From NCBI GenBank assembly GCA_945877805.1, contig CAMCSM010000006.1, positions 1 through 50,906 of the forward strand: DNA of 50,906 bases, in the 5' to 3' direction. Of this stretch, positions 1 through 8,200 are shown one piece after another; position 1 is the first letter of the stretch; every line of letters begins with the position of its first letter. A model generated the notes under the pieces. The model was not told the DNA's origin and did no database searches. It was given only the letters and a program-made list of their open reading frames with translations. The stretch is from Methylacidiphilum caldifontis. Its GTDB lineage: Bacteria; Verrucomicrobiota; Verrucomicrobiia; Methylacidiphilales; CAMAQI01. The position numbers were made by a program, and so were the translations under genes.

Positions 1-146
1 GGTCTGATTCGCTTCCCGATGAACGCCCCATGGAAGAATCAAAATGCCTAAAGATAAAATCACCTCCGAAAGCCGAATGCGGGAAAACCGCACGTTCGGT
101 TTGATGAGGGGAAGGGAGGTCTTGCGACCTACCCTTCCTACTCTAC
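1..146 (+). mobile_element. Group II intron, 3' end (domains V and VI)
   Basis: The 3' part of a group II intron; the rest lies left of the window. Domain V is at about 71-101: an AGC catalytic triad at 71-73, a lower helix formed by GCCGAA (72-77) with TTCGGT, a TGCGG/CCGCA upper stem capped by a GAAA-type loop, and the two-base bulge near 92-93. Domain VI is a long hairpin at about 106-143 with an unpaired A at 140 that fits the branch-point position, so the intron should end at about 146 (TAC) or a few bases later. These are direct structural readings; the exact 3' splice site is inferred. Confidence 0.75.
3..104 (+). CDS. C-terminal tail of the group II intron-encoded protein (partial)
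   Basis: An open frame enters from the left edge and stops at TGA 102-104 inside domain V, giving 33 residues that end in CGKTARSV. In many bacterial group II introns the reverse transcriptase/maturase frame ends close to or within domain V, so the location fits the end of that protein. Too little is present to see any reverse transcriptase motif, and the frame could be incidental. The assignment rests on the adjacent intron structure. Confidence 0.4.
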   Translation, partial: SDSLPDERPMEESKCLKIKSPPKAECGKTARSV

Positions 147-178
147 TTATTCGCTATCAAATTGACTCGCACGTCAAA

Positions 179-192
179 TGAGCCTTGGCTCA
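179..192. repeat. Short inverted repeat upstream of the AraC-type gene
   Basis: TGAGCC-TT-GGCTCA is a perfect 6-bp inverted repeat 40 bases before the regulator's ATG. It could be an operator or a small hairpin. There is only one copy here and nothing ties it to a protein. Confidence 0.3.
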
Positions 193-231
193 GGCTCCAC
201 CGGTTTATGAAATAGACAGTAAAGCTCAAAG

Positions 232-1143
232 ATGTATAAAGTGATTCTCATGAGTCGGGATAATTTTTTTGAATATTTTCCAGTTGATCGAAATGTGGAG
301 AGGTGGGGGCTTTATGCAATCGGGCTTGGGTTTAGTCGAGTTTCCCCTCAGGTCGCTTATCCCTTGGCGGGCCATCCTGAGGGTCATTCCTTTTTATGGG
401 AGAAAGGGAGAGTGATTCAGGAATATCAGATTATTTATATTCAACAAGGCTCTGGGGTTTTTGAGTCGGAGGGAGTTTCTCAACGAGCCGTGAAAGAGGG
501 GGAGCTGTTTCTTCTGTTTCCAGGAGTTTGGCATCGCTATCGTCCCGATCGATCAACGGGATGGACGGAGTCTTGGATGGAGCTGAAGGGCTCTTATTTA
601 GATCATCTGCGGCAATCGAAGTTGATTCGTCCGGAGTACCCGATCCATTCTCTTACAGTTCCCTCTCTTGTCGAGGAACTCTTTGAGGAATCGGCGAAGT
701 TATTGAGGCTGAAGCCGTATCATTTTTCATTGCGAATGGGTTCCTTAGGATTACAAATTCTGTCACTCCTAAATGACAGTCGATCTCAGGTTAAATCATT
801 GGGGCGTCCGATTGAAGGCAAGATCTCCGCGGCACAGAGTTTATTAGCGAAGAGAATGGATCAAAATCTTCAAGTGGAAGAGTTGGCTCAGGAGTTAGGG
901 GTTGGCTACTCATATTTTCGACGTGAGTTTAAAAAACAGACTGGATTTTCGCTCAAGCAATATCAGATCGAACTTCGAATTCGGAGAGTGAAGGGTTTAT
1001 TGCAAAACAGTTCCTTGAGTATTAAAGAGATTTCGGAACAATTGGGCTATTATTCCCCCTATCATTTAAGTGTCGAATTCACCAAGTATACAAAGAGCTC
1101 TCCGAAGAAGTGGAGAGAGGGTCAGAAGATTCATTTCGGATGA
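232..1143 (+). CDS. AraC-family transcriptional regulator with N-terminal cupin domain
   Basis: A DNA-binding regulator of 303 residues. The N-terminal half (about 20-170) has the beta-rich, glycine-punctuated pattern of AraC-type cupin ligand domains, which often bind sugars. The C-terminal 100 residues hold two helix-turn-helix units: LQVEELAQELGVGYSYFRRE and, near the end, LSIKEISEQLGYYSPYHLS, which includes the conserved GY..P.H pattern. Length fits the family. The ATG at 232 lacks a clear ribosome binding site; a second ATG at 250 is possible. It lies alone between the intron and the convergent argF, so its target genes cannot be told from context. Confidence 0.88.
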   Translation: MYKVILMSRDNFFEYFPVDRNVERWGLYAIGLGFSRVSPQVAYPLAGHPEGHSFLWEKGRVIQEYQIIYIQQGSGVFESEGVSQRAVKEGELFLLFPGVWHRYRPDRSTGWTESWMELKGSYLDHLRQSKLIRPEYPIHSLTVPSLVEELFEESAKLLRLKPYHFSLRMGSLGLQILSLLNDSRSQVKSLGRPIEGKISAAQSLLAKRMDQNLQVEELAQELGVGYSYFRREFKKQTGFSLKQYQIELRIRRVKGLLQNSSLSIKEISEQLGYYSPYHLSVEFTKYTKSSPKKWREGQKIHFG

Positions 1144-1154
1144 GGCAGTTCTCT

Positions 1155-2048
1155 TTAAGAGCAAACAAGCCAATCGAGTACCCCTTTTTGAACATGGAGT
1201 CTGTTTTCGGCTTGATCAAAGATCTCTTGCGAGCGTTCCTCTAAAAGCTTTTCAGTGATCTCTTTGCCACGATAAGCGGGGAGGCAATGCATGACGAGGG
1301 CATCGGGGGAGGCAATCTGAAGCAGTTCGTGATTGAGTTGATAGCCTTGAAAGGCCTTTTCACGAGCGGCCGCTTCCGACTCCATTCCCATCGAGACCCA
1401 GACATCGGTATAGAGAAGATGAGCCCCTTGGGCTGCCTCTTGAGGGGAGGTGAAAAATTGAGTCTGTTTATTTTCAACGGTCGATTGATATCCTTCTGGA
1501 GCGGCAAGGTGCAGCTTAAAGCCTAAGAGCTCGGCGGCATAAACCCAAGAGCGAGGAACGTTACAGGCGGCATCACCAATGAAGGCGACGGTCTTTCCTT
1601 TGATCGATCCCCGTTTCTCTTCGAAGGTAAAAATATCGGTTAAAATCTGACAGGGATGCTCTTCATCGGTTAAGGCGTTGACTGTCGGAATTTGACTAAA
1701 GCTTGCAAAATCGATCACATCCTGTTGGGCGAAAGTTCGAATGATCGCCCCATGGATCATCCGTCCCAAAACTCGAGCCGTATCTTTAATCGGTTCCCCG
1801 CGACCGAGTTGAATATCTTGGGCACTGAGGAACATCGGTGATCCCCCCAGTTCTCGAACAGCGACCTCAAAGGAGACGCGAGTTCGTGTCGAAGATTTAC
1901 TGAAGACCAGTCCCCAGCTCTCTCCCTTGAGCGGGAATCGAGAGGAGTTCTTCCTATTTTTTTTAAAATCATTGGCTGATTTAAAAATGAAGGAAACATC
2001 TTCTGGAGAGAGATCTTGAATTTTTAATAGGCTTTTAATGCGGCTCAT
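1155..2048 (-). CDS. argF: Ornithine carbamoyltransferase
   Basis: Joins carbamoyl phosphate to ornithine to give citrulline in arginine synthesis. The 297-residue protein carries the carbamoyl-phosphate signature STRTR at 53-57, HPCQ in the middle and the ornithine-side HCLP loop near 255, all intact and in the expected order. The length is normal for an anabolic enzyme, which usually acts as a trimer. Its ATG overlaps the argD stop by four bases (ATGA), and GGAG lies upstream, so it is translated together with argD as the last gene of the arg run. No terminator is visible in the 11 bases before the convergent AraC gene. Confidence 0.97.
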   Translation of the reverse strand: MSRIKSLLKIQDLSPEDVSFIFKSANDFKKNRKNSSRFPLKGESWGLVFSKSSTRTRVSFEVAVRELGGSPMFLSAQDIQLGRGEPIKDTARVLGRMIHGAIIRTFAQQDVIDFASFSQIPTVNALTDEEHPCQILTDIFTFEEKRGSIKGKTVAFIGDAACNVPRSWVYAAELLGFKLHLAAPEGYQSTVENKQTQFFTSPQEAAQGAHLLYTDVWVSMGMESEAAAREKAFQGYQLNHELLQIASPDALVMHCLPAYRGKEITEKLLEERSQEIFDQAENRLHVQKGVLDWLVCS

Positions 2049-3232
2049 GAGAGGCTCCGAGTTAAGATCGTTAACGCTTCGTTCACTTCCTCTTCTTTTA
2101 CATTGTAGGGAGGGAGAAGTCTAAAGTTGTTTCCCCCAGCAGGAGCGACGAGAAATCCCTGCTCCCGAAGTTCGGCCGCCATTTCGAGGCCGGTGCGATC
2201 GGTTTCAATGCCGATCATTCCCCCGATTCCTCGAAGGGCTATGAGATGTTTTCCTCCTAAGAGAGGAGTGAGAGCCGTGAGAATTTTTTGCCCCATCGCT
2301 TCGATGTGTGCCGGAAGATTATTTTTTTGAATGGTTTCTAACACCGTGAGCGCAACGGAGCAGGCGAGGGGGGTTCCTCCATAAGTGGTTCCATGGGAGC
2401 CCGGTTGAAGGAGATCGGCGTATGGGGAGCGTATCCATGTCGCTCCAATCGGGAAACCGCTTCCGAGCGATTTTGCCATCGAGAGGGCATCGGGAAGAAA
2501 GGAATTGCCTTCGGGATGACCGGCTAAAATTTGTTCATAGCTCATGAATTTCCCGGTTCGAAACATTCCGCATTGAACGCAATCCATCATCAGTAAAATA
2601 TTTTTTTCCGTACAAAGCTTTCGCAGCCCGAGCAGAAATTCAGGTGAGGCCGCGTAAACCCCGCTTTCCCCTTGGATTCCCTCAATGAGAATCGCCGCCG
2701 TCTGAGGGGTGATCGCTTTTGAAAATGCCTCAAGATCATTAAAGGGAAGATGGATAAATCCAGGCATCAGCGGACCAAATCCGGCTTTGATCTTTTCTTG
2801 TCCGGTCGCCGCAATTCCCGCAAGCGTTCTGCCATGAAAGGAGTTGAGGGCGGTGAGGATCTCAAATCGACCGTCCGATTGACCAAATCGTCGTGCCAAT
2901 TTAAAAAGGCATTCGTTGGCCTCTGCCCCACTATTACAAAAGAAGATTTTTCCAGGCCCCGTCAGCTCGACCAGTTTTTGAGCCAGCTCCCCTTGCTTGG
3001 CGTGGTAATAGAGATTAGAGGTATGGATCAACTCCGAGGCTTGCTTGTGCAATACTTCTGCGACGACTGACGGAGCATGACCGAGGCAGTTGACGGCGAT
3101 CCCCCCGCCAAAATCAAGATACCGTTTCCCTGTGTCATCCCAGATCTCCGTTCCCTTTCCGTGACTCATCACCAAAGAGCGAGAGTACGAAGGGACGACA
3201 TATTGGTCGTAGAGCGATTTGATCTCATTCAT
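2045..3232 (-). CDS. argD: Acetylornithine aminotransferase
   Basis: A PLP-dependent class III aminotransferase that converts N-acetylglutamate semialdehyde to N-acetylornithine. The 395 residues cover the full fold: NCLGHAP near the start, FFCNSGAEANE for phosphate binding, FHGRTLA, and the Schiff-base lysine in DALSMAKSLGSGFPIGA (about residue 254). This family also includes ornithine and succinylornithine aminotransferases, but the position among argB/J/C and argF supports argD. The start (ATG 3232) has no clear Shine-Dalgarno sequence. Upstream, instead of argB, lie a hairpin-rich segment and a toxin-antitoxin module on the other strand. Confidence 0.96.
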   Translation of the reverse strand: MNEIKSLYDQYVVPSYSRSLVMSHGKGTEIWDDTGKRYLDFGGGIAVNCLGHAPSVVAEVLHKQASELIHTSNLYYHAKQGELAQKLVELTGPGKIFFCNSGAEANECLFKLARRFGQSDGRFEILTALNSFHGRTLAGIAATGQEKIKAGFGPLMPGFIHLPFNDLEAFSKAITPQTAAILIEGIQGESGVYAASPEFLLGLRKLCTEKNILLMMDCVQCGMFRTGKFMSYEQILAGHPEGNSFLPDALSMAKSLGSGFPIGATWIRSPYADLLQPGSHGTTYGGTPLACSVALTVLETIQKNNLPAHIEAMGQKILTALTPLLGGKHLIALRGIGGMIGIETDRTGLEMAAELREQGFLVAPAGGNNFRLLPPYNVKEEEVNEALTILTRSLS

Positions 3233-3327
3233 AAAATAATCGAAGGGAAAAGAGTCTCCCCATAAAATAGATTGTAAAGCACTATTCAGAGAAGAGGAAA
3301 ATAAGACTCGAAAATAGTAATCGCTGA

Positions 3328-3409
3328 GGAGCCGACTCCAAAAGGGTTTGGAGGAGACGATCCCGCAGCAGCGGGAGAAGAGATTGCAGCCCCGACAAAG
3401 GATCGGGGC
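3328..3409 (-). repeat. Three consecutive perfect hairpins in the argD upstream region
   Basis: Three stem-loops lie within 80 bases: 3336-3353 (7-bp CTCCAAA/TTTGGAG), 3361-3376 (6-bp TCCCGC/GCGGGA) and 3389-3409 (7-bp GCCCCGA/TCGGGGC). A competing GGAG/CTCC stem (3328-3339) would exclude the first one. They lie 100-180 bases upstream of argD and would be in its leader if transcription starts further upstream. They could be regulatory RNA or the remains of an intergenic repeat. No U-tract follows on either strand, so they are not ordinary terminators. Confidence 0.5.
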
Positions 3410-3562
3410 AGGGACGAAATCCGAATGAGACGGGCGTCGAATGAGTCAACATAGAGTTGGAGATAGGCTCAAAGTGTCGGCGTCCACCTTCGTTTTCTTT
3501 CAGAACTACGGCGGATCTTCGACAAGAAAGCATGAAAAGAAATGAAGAGGGCAGAGTCAAAA

Positions 3563-3592
3563 TTGACAATGAACGATAATGTGGTATTTAAT
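3563..3592 (+). promoter_or_regulatory. Promoter of the vapBC-type operon
   Basis: A perfect -35 hexamer TTGACA (3563-3568) is followed after 18 bases by TTTAAT (3587-3592), which matches the -10 consensus at five of six positions. The predicted start of transcription is about 3599, the A of the antitoxin ATG, so the mRNA would have no leader. No Shine-Dalgarno sequence precedes that ATG, which agrees. Confidence 0.65.
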
Positions 3593-3599
3593 AATACCA
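3582..3599. promoter_or_regulatory. Operator-like inverted repeat over the vapBC promoter
   Basis: TGGTATT-TAAT-AATACCA is a perfect 7-bp inverted repeat that covers the -10 element and ends on the antitoxin start codon. Antitoxins of this kind usually repress their own operon by binding such a palindrome. The binding itself is inferred. Confidence 0.65.
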
Positions 3600-3856
3600 T
3601 GAAAACTGCAAATGTTGCCGATTTGAGGAACGACTTCCGAAAGTTAGCCGCGTGGATCTCTGAGGGAGAAACGGTCTCCATTAAAATGCGCGGAAAACTT
3701 TTTGCGACCCTTACTCCGGCTCGAGGAATGAGCGAACCTGCGATGCCGAAAATCGATTTTGAGTCGCAACTTAAAAAAATATGGGGAAAGAAAGTCTTTA
3801 CGGATCTTGAAGTGAGAAAGATGAGAGAGTCGGAATTGGAGGGGGAGGAGGGTTAA
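3599..3856 (+). CDS. Phd/YefM-like antitoxin of a VapBC-type module
   Basis: A small protein of 85 residues beginning MKTANVADLRNDFRKLAAWI. The N-terminus has the pattern of the Phd/YefM DNA-binding domain (short strand, then an 'LR..F..L...I..GE.V.I' segment), and the acidic, charged C-terminal tail would wrap the toxin. An upstream ATG (3542) would extend it, but the promoter lies inside that extension, so the ATG at 3599 is preferred. The gene overlaps the PIN-domain toxin by one base (TAATG), the usual coupling for such pairs. The pair is inserted between argB and argD on the opposite strand. Confidence 0.8.
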   Translation: MKTANVADLRNDFRKLAAWISEGETVSIKMRGKLFATLTPARGMSEPAMPKIDFESQLKKIWGKKVFTDLEVRKMRESELEGEEG

Positions 3857-4305
3857 TGACATATCCTGACACCTCTTTTCTCTGTGCGCTTTATGTAGCA
3901 CAAAGAACCTCGCATCAAGCGATTCAATTCATGAAGCGACAGCAGTCGGCATTAATGAGTACCTCGCTTCTTTTTTTTGAGTTTCGACAATCTGTTCAGT
4001 TTCAGGCTTTTCGTCATTCGAAGGATGCGAATCAAGGATATCCCTTAACGATTGCTCAAGCCGCACTTTTCGCGCTTAAGTCGAATATTGCAGCAGGGGT
4101 TTTTCAGCCGGTTCCGGTGGATTGGGCGGATGTTCATCGCATTGCGGAGCGATTGACCTTTAAGTATACATTGAAGTCAGGACATCGAAGTTTTGACATT
4201 CTTCATGTGGCGACGGCGGTCCACCTTGGAGTCTCCGAATTTCTTACCTTTGATGATAATCAGAGGAAACTTGCATCCGCAGAGGGACTTGAGATTCCTT
4301 TATGA
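3856..4305 (+). CDS. PIN-domain ribonuclease toxin (VapC-like)
   Basis: A predicted RNase toxin of 149 residues. PIN-domain acidic residues are all present: D5 in the N-terminal DTSF motif, E42 in the FFEFR segment, D114 in FDILHVA and D133/D134 in the TFDDNQ loop. Together they bind the metal ion used for RNA cleavage. It starts on the last base of the antitoxin stop codon, so the two are co-translated. The RNA target cannot be read from the sequence. Intact catalytic residues suggest a working toxin rather than a remnant. Confidence 0.88.
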   Translation: MTYPDTSFLCALYVAQRTSHQAIQFMKRQQSALMSTSLLFFEFRQSVQFQAFRHSKDANQGYPLTIAQAALFALKSNIAAGVFQPVPVDWADVHRIAERLTFKYTLKSGHRSFDILHVATAVHLGVSEFLTFDDNQRKLASAEGLEIPL

Positions 4306-4339
4306 TTTGTAAAACTCAATTTTATTTTAAAAAATAGCT

Positions 4340-5206
4340 TTAACGTTGAATCTTCGTCCCGTGCGGAATTCCCATCCAGAGGCTTTCGATGAGGATATGT
4401 TCTTCTCGTCCATCGAGAAAAAGGACCTGTTTGGCTCCTTTGTTGAGGCATTCCACGGCAGAATCGACTTTAGGAATCATTCCCCCATCAATCACCCCCT
4501 CTTGTTTCAAAGCGGTAATTTTTTGCGGATCTAAATCGGTAAAAAGAGTCTCTGGATTTTTGTGGTCTCTCAGGATTCCACGGACATCGGAAAGAAAGAT
4601 CAGAGAGTCGACTTTCAATGCAGCGGCGATTTTTGCCGCGGCGATATCGGCATTGATATTGAACGATTGTCCTTGATCTCCCAATCCCACAGGGGAGATG
4701 ACGGGGAGTTTGCCTTCATCTAAAAGCAGAGAGATCTGTCCGATTTCGACATGAGAGACATCGCCGATTTGACCGAGATCGAGTTCTTTCCCGGTTTTCT
4801 CTTGATGATAAAGAAGTTTCGTCGCTTTTAGGACTGACTTTCCTGAAAGGGAGATTGCGTTGATTCCCCGTTCTTTGAGTTTTCGAACGATCTCGGGATT
4901 GACCTCAAGATCAAGGGTCTTCTCAACGACCTTCATACTGTCGGCATCGGTCACGCGAAGACCGTCGATAAATTCCGGCTTAAGTCCTGACTCCTGCATC
5001 GCCTTGGAGATCGCTTTGCCTCCCCCATGAACAAGAACGAGGCTCCAGCCCATTTTTCGAATCAGTGCGATATCATCCAAGACTTGATCGACTCGTGCGG
5101 GATCCTCCATCGCAGAACCCCCATATTTAATCACAAGGAGGCGCTTCTTTCCCTCTAAGATACGGTGACAGGATTCTAAAAAGGCAGTGGTATTCATGGT
5201 GTTCAT
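4340..5206 (-). CDS. argB: Acetylglutamate kinase
   Basis: Phosphorylates N-acetylglutamate with ATP, the second step of arginine synthesis. The 288-residue amino-acid kinase has the phosphate-binding KYGGSAM near residue 27, the LVLVHGGGKAIS loop and a normal C-terminal nucleotide region. About 20 residues precede the KYGG motif and look helical; arginine-sensitive enzymes of the acetyl-recycling pathway have such an N-terminal helix, so feedback inhibition by arginine is likely (inference). Two ATGs (5206, 5197) are possible starts; neither has a clear ribosome binding site. About 225 bases separate it from argJ upstream. Confidence 0.96.
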   Translation of the reverse strand: MNTMNTTAFLESCHRILEGKKRLLVIKYGGSAMEDPARVDQVLDDIALIRKMGWSLVLVHGGGKAISKAMQESGLKPEFIDGLRVTDADSMKVVEKTLDLEVNPEIVRKLKERGINAISLSGKSVLKATKLLYHQEKTGKELDLGQIGDVSHVEIGQISLLLDEGKLPVISPVGLGDQGQSFNINADIAAAKIAAALKVDSLIFLSDVRGILRDHKNPETLFTDLDPQKITALKQEGVIDGGMIPKVDSAVECLNKGAKQVLFLDGREEHILIESLWMGIPHGTKIQR

Positions 5207-5297
5207 AGATCGAATAGTTTAAAACTTTATCTCTTTAGTTATAAGATCACAGGGTAATCGCACGCCATTTTAGATCAAATGCAGAAATACAAATTTT

Positions 5298-5377
5298 CAC
5301 ACTAAGTCACCAAAACACAAAGTTCGATTCAAGAGGATTGCTCAGTGGATTTCTTCGTGTTTTCGTGGCTTGGTGTG
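5298..5377. repeat. Imperfect palindromic intergenic repeat between argB and argJ
   Basis: Two 25-base arms, CACACTAAGTCACCAAAACA at 5298 onward and TTTTCGTGGCTTGGTGTG at 5360-5377, are near-perfect inverted copies around a 30-base centre. The words (TTCGTGT, TTCGTGGC) recall a class of small palindromic repeats common between genes in environmental bacteria. A diverged relative lies at about 25431-25533. No protein is encoded. Confidence 0.55.
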
Positions 5378-5431
5378 AGAACGGTTTTAATTAATCCTCC
5401 ACATGCAATCGAGCTCTCAAAGCAGAGTTTC

Positions 5432-6643
5432 TTATTCGCCCTTATTAAACTCAACATATTTTTCAGTAAAATCAGTTGTTAAAATTGTGTATTCACCGGC
5501 TCCGAGATGGAGTTGTACGGTGATCGTGAAGTTTCTTTTTGCCATGACGGTCTTCAAGCGTTTGACCGGAATCTTCGTCGCCCGTCCATTACTGACCGCG
5601 AGGAGTCCATCGAAGTAGATTTCGACGAGTTCCTCTTTGACTTTGGCGTTGGAATAGCCGATTGCATCCATGATTCGACCCCAGTTCGGGTCCCCTCCGC
5701 ACCAAGAGCATTTGACGAGGGCTGAGGTGGCGATTGACTGGGCTGCCGCTTTCGCTTCTCGAGCAGAGGCGGCCCCTTTCACGCAGACTTCGACGACTTT
5801 GCTAATTCCCTCTCCATCTTCGACAATCATTCGGGAAAGGGTCTTCATCACGTGGGTAAGGGCAGTCCGAAAAAGTTCTCGGGAGGGATGTTGGGAGCGG
5901 ATTGGATTATTTCCGGCTTTTCCATTGGCGAGGACAATAACAGTGTCGTTCGTGGAAGTATCGCCATCAATGGAGATCCGATTAAAGGTCATTTCAACCG
6001 CATCTTCGGTGACTCGTTGAAGCGACTTTTTATCAATAACGGCATCGGTCGTGATAAAGGCGAGCATCGTTGCCATATTGGGGTGAATCATCCCCGCCCC
6101 TTTTGCAATTCCTCCGACTCTTACTTTTTTTCCATCGATTTCAAATTCGATCGCATAGGATTTATGCTTGGAGTCACTGGTCATGATCGCCTGAGCGGCA
6201 TCGAGTCCCCCATCGGCTTTGAGAGCCTTGACTGCTTTTTTAATTCCAGAGATCACTTTAGTCATCGGGAGATTGATTCCGATTCGACCCGTTGAGCAGA
6301 CCAGAAATTCTTTAGCCTTGGCATTCAGTTCACGAGCGACCGTCTCCGTCATTTGCATCGCGTTTTTGAGTCCGAGGAGTCCTGTACAGGCATTGGCATT
6401 TCCTGCATTGGCAAGGATCCCGAGGACACGTCCGTTTTTCGCATGTTGCATCGAAACACGAACGGGGGCGGCTTTGACTTGATTGGTTGTAAAAGTCGCT
6501 GCGACTTCAGCGGGAACCTCGGAGAGAATCAAGGCGATGTCTTTTGCTTTATCTTTTTTAATTCCTGAGATGACACCGCTGGCATAGTAGCCTTGGGGAG
6601 AGGTGACGCTTCCGTTCGATAGAGGAGTAAATAGTTTTTTCAT
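5432..6643 (-). CDS. argJ: Glutamate N-acetyltransferase / amino-acid acetyltransferase
   Basis: Moves the acetyl group from N-acetylornithine to glutamate, closing the acetyl cycle; some members also use acetyl-CoA. The 403-residue precursor has the self-cleavage site in HPNMATMLAFIT, with T192 as the likely nucleophile that separates alpha and beta chains. The oxyanion-hole region CSTGRIGINLPM (about 116-127) is also present. No argA or argE is in the window, which fits a recycling pathway. It sits between argC and argB on the same strand. Confidence 0.96.
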   Translation of the reverse strand: MKKLFTPLSNGSVTSPQGYYASGVISGIKKDKAKDIALILSEVPAEVAATFTTNQVKAAPVRVSMQHAKNGRVLGILANAGNANACTGLLGLKNAMQMTETVARELNAKAKEFLVCSTGRIGINLPMTKVISGIKKAVKALKADGGLDAAQAIMTSDSKHKSYAIEFEIDGKKVRVGGIAKGAGMIHPNMATMLAFITTDAVIDKKSLQRVTEDAVEMTFNRISIDGDTSTNDTVIVLANGKAGNNPIRSQHPSRELFRTALTHVMKTLSRMIVEDGEGISKVVEVCVKGAASAREAKAAAQSIATSALVKCSWCGGDPNWGRIMDAIGYSNAKVKEELVEIYFDGLLAVSNGRATKIPVKRLKTVMAKRNFTITVQLHLGAGEYTILTTDFTEKYVEFNKGE

Positions 6644-6716
6644 TTTTAAAAGTGAGCAAATGTCATACTACGGATTTCTCAGACAACAATGAGTTTTTTG
6701 TGACATTTTTGGCAAT

Positions 6717-7763
6717 TTAAAGTCCAGTTGTTTCTGGAAAACCCATTCGGATGTTAAAGGACTGAATTGCTTGGGTGGCTGCCCCTTTCCCAAGATTGTC
6801 GATTGTCGAAAAGAGCATCAACCGTTCAGTTCTTTGATCCCATCGAAGTCCGATTTCAATTCTGTTACTTCGAACCACATTTTTCATGTTGGGCATTTGG
6901 TCGAGAGGAACCACCCGAACAAATGGTTCGTTTGCGAAAATCGATTCGTAAAGAGCCTGGATCGCTTCAATCGATTTTGGATTCGAGAGTTTGCAGGTGA
7001 TTGAGCTCCACATTCCGCGATGAAGCGGAATGAGATGGGGGATAAAGGTAACCTTGACCGGTTTCTTGGCTAAGAAAGAGATCTCTTGTTCAATTTCGCT
7101 GAGGTGGCGATGTTGCGGGACGCCATAGGCTTTCGCCAGTTCGTTGACCTCACAAAAGAGCAGAGATTCATCCGCTTTTTTCCCAGCACCGGAGACACCG
7201 GAAAGGGAGTTGATAACGATCGATTCGGTTTCTAAAAGATTATTTTGAAGTGCAGGAAATAGAGCCAGAAGAATACTTGTTGGATAGCATCCTGGGCAAG
7301 CGAGCAGTGATTTTGTTTTTATTTGCTCCCGATAAAGTTCGGGCATTGAGTAAACTGATTCTTGAAGAAGTTCGGGGGCGGGGTGGGGATGTTGGTAGAA
7401 CTCTTGATAAACCGCTGCATTTTTAAGTCGAAAGTCGGCGGAGAGATCGATGACGATCTTTCCAGCCTTATAAAGGGGAAGTGCGTAGTCGCTGGCAACT
7501 CCATGGGGGAGGGCAAGAAAGAAGAGATCTGCCTGATCAATGAGCTCGGTCGGAGTGGGATTGGTAAATCGTAGATTCGATTGGCCGTAAAGCCCTGCTA
7601 TTTCCTGATCCAATCGTTTTCCTTCTCGTTGTCGTGAAGTGACGACAGTGAGATTGGAATAAGGATGAGAGGAAAGAACCTTACAAAGTTCTTCCCCTGT
7701 ATACCCAGAGGCTCCAATGATGGAGGTCTTGATCTGTTGGATGGATTGATTTGTAGAGGACAT
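6717..7763 (-). CDS. argC: N-acetyl-gamma-glutamyl-phosphate reductase
   Basis: Reduces N-acetylglutamyl phosphate to the semialdehyde using NADPH. The 348-residue protein has the N-terminal dinucleotide loop IIGASGYTGEEL (about 15-26), the catalytic cysteine C159 in CPGCYPTS and the SGVSGAGKK segment typical of the longer ArgC type. It follows rpsI by 38 bases, which contain a weak hairpin, so part of the ribosomal-protein transcript may read into the arginine genes. The ATG at 7763 has no strong ribosome binding site. Confidence 0.96.
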   Translation of the reverse strand: MSSTNQSIQQIKTSIIGASGYTGEELCKVLSSHPYSNLTVVTSRQREGKRLDQEIAGLYGQSNLRFTNPTPTELIDQADLFFLALPHGVASDYALPLYKAGKIVIDLSADFRLKNAAVYQEFYQHPHPAPELLQESVYSMPELYREQIKTKSLLACPGCYPTSILLALFPALQNNLLETESIVINSLSGVSGAGKKADESLLFCEVNELAKAYGVPQHRHLSEIEQEISFLAKKPVKVTFIPHLIPLHRGMWSSITCKLSNPKSIEAIQALYESIFANEPFVRVVPLDQMPNMKNVVRSNRIEIGLRWDQRTERLMLFSTIDNLGKGAATQAIQSFNIRMGFPETTGL

Positions 7764-7770
7764 ATTTTAT

Positions 7771-7799
7771 GAAAACAACAGCCCCCGACAAATGAGGGC
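7771..7799 (-). terminator. Weak terminator or attenuator between rpsI and argC
   Basis: On the minus strand GCCCTC (7799-7794) pairs with GGGGGC (7786-7781) across a 7-base loop and is followed by TGTTGTTTTC. The stem is short and the T-run interrupted, so partial read-through into argC is expected. Confidence 0.4.
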
Positions 7800-7801
7800 G
7801 A

Positions 7802-8197
7802 TTAACGTTTCGAGAATTGGAAGCGTTTACGAGCACCGGGTTGACCCGGTTTCTTACGTTCCTTAGCACGAGGATCGCGGGTCAATAGACCGTGTTCACG
7901 AAGAACTGCACGATGCTCAGAATTCAATTTAAGTAAAGCACGAGCAATTGCGAGGCGAAGTGCCCCTGCTTGTCCATTGAGTCCTCCCCCACAAGCTTTA
8001 ACGACGAAGTTAAACTTCTTCGCATTTTCTGTTACTACCAAGGGAGCAAGAGCTTGTTGCTTCATGTTTCCTGTGGTGAAATAGTCATTAAAATCTTTAC
8101 CGTTGACTGAAATAGTTCCAGTACCAGCAGTCATTTTAAGAGATGCGATTGCCGTTTTGCGGCGTCCTGTAGCGATGATGGGAGTCTCGGTGGCCAT
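7802..8197 (-). CDS. rpsI: 30S ribosomal protein uS9
   Basis: Small-subunit protein S9 of 131 residues. It starts with the conserved TGRRKTAIASLKM segment and ends with the basic tail ARKRFQFSKR, whose terminal KR contacts P-site tRNA in known ribosomes. Only three bases separate it from the rplM stop, the standard rplM-rpsI pair. Confidence 0.98.
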   Translation of the reverse strand: MATETPIIATGRRKTAIASLKMTAGTGTISVNGKDFNDYFTTGNMKQQALAPLVVTENAKKFNFVVKACGGGLNGQAGALRLAIARALLKLNSEHRAVLREHGLLTRDPRAKERKKPGQPGARKRFQFSKR

Positions 8198-8200
8198 AAA

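Noticed and set aside
3282-3569. 95-codon minus-strand frame upstream of argD
   Set aside because: It is built from the three hairpins, is rich in S, L and R, and has no ribosome binding site. The hairpins explain the sequence better.
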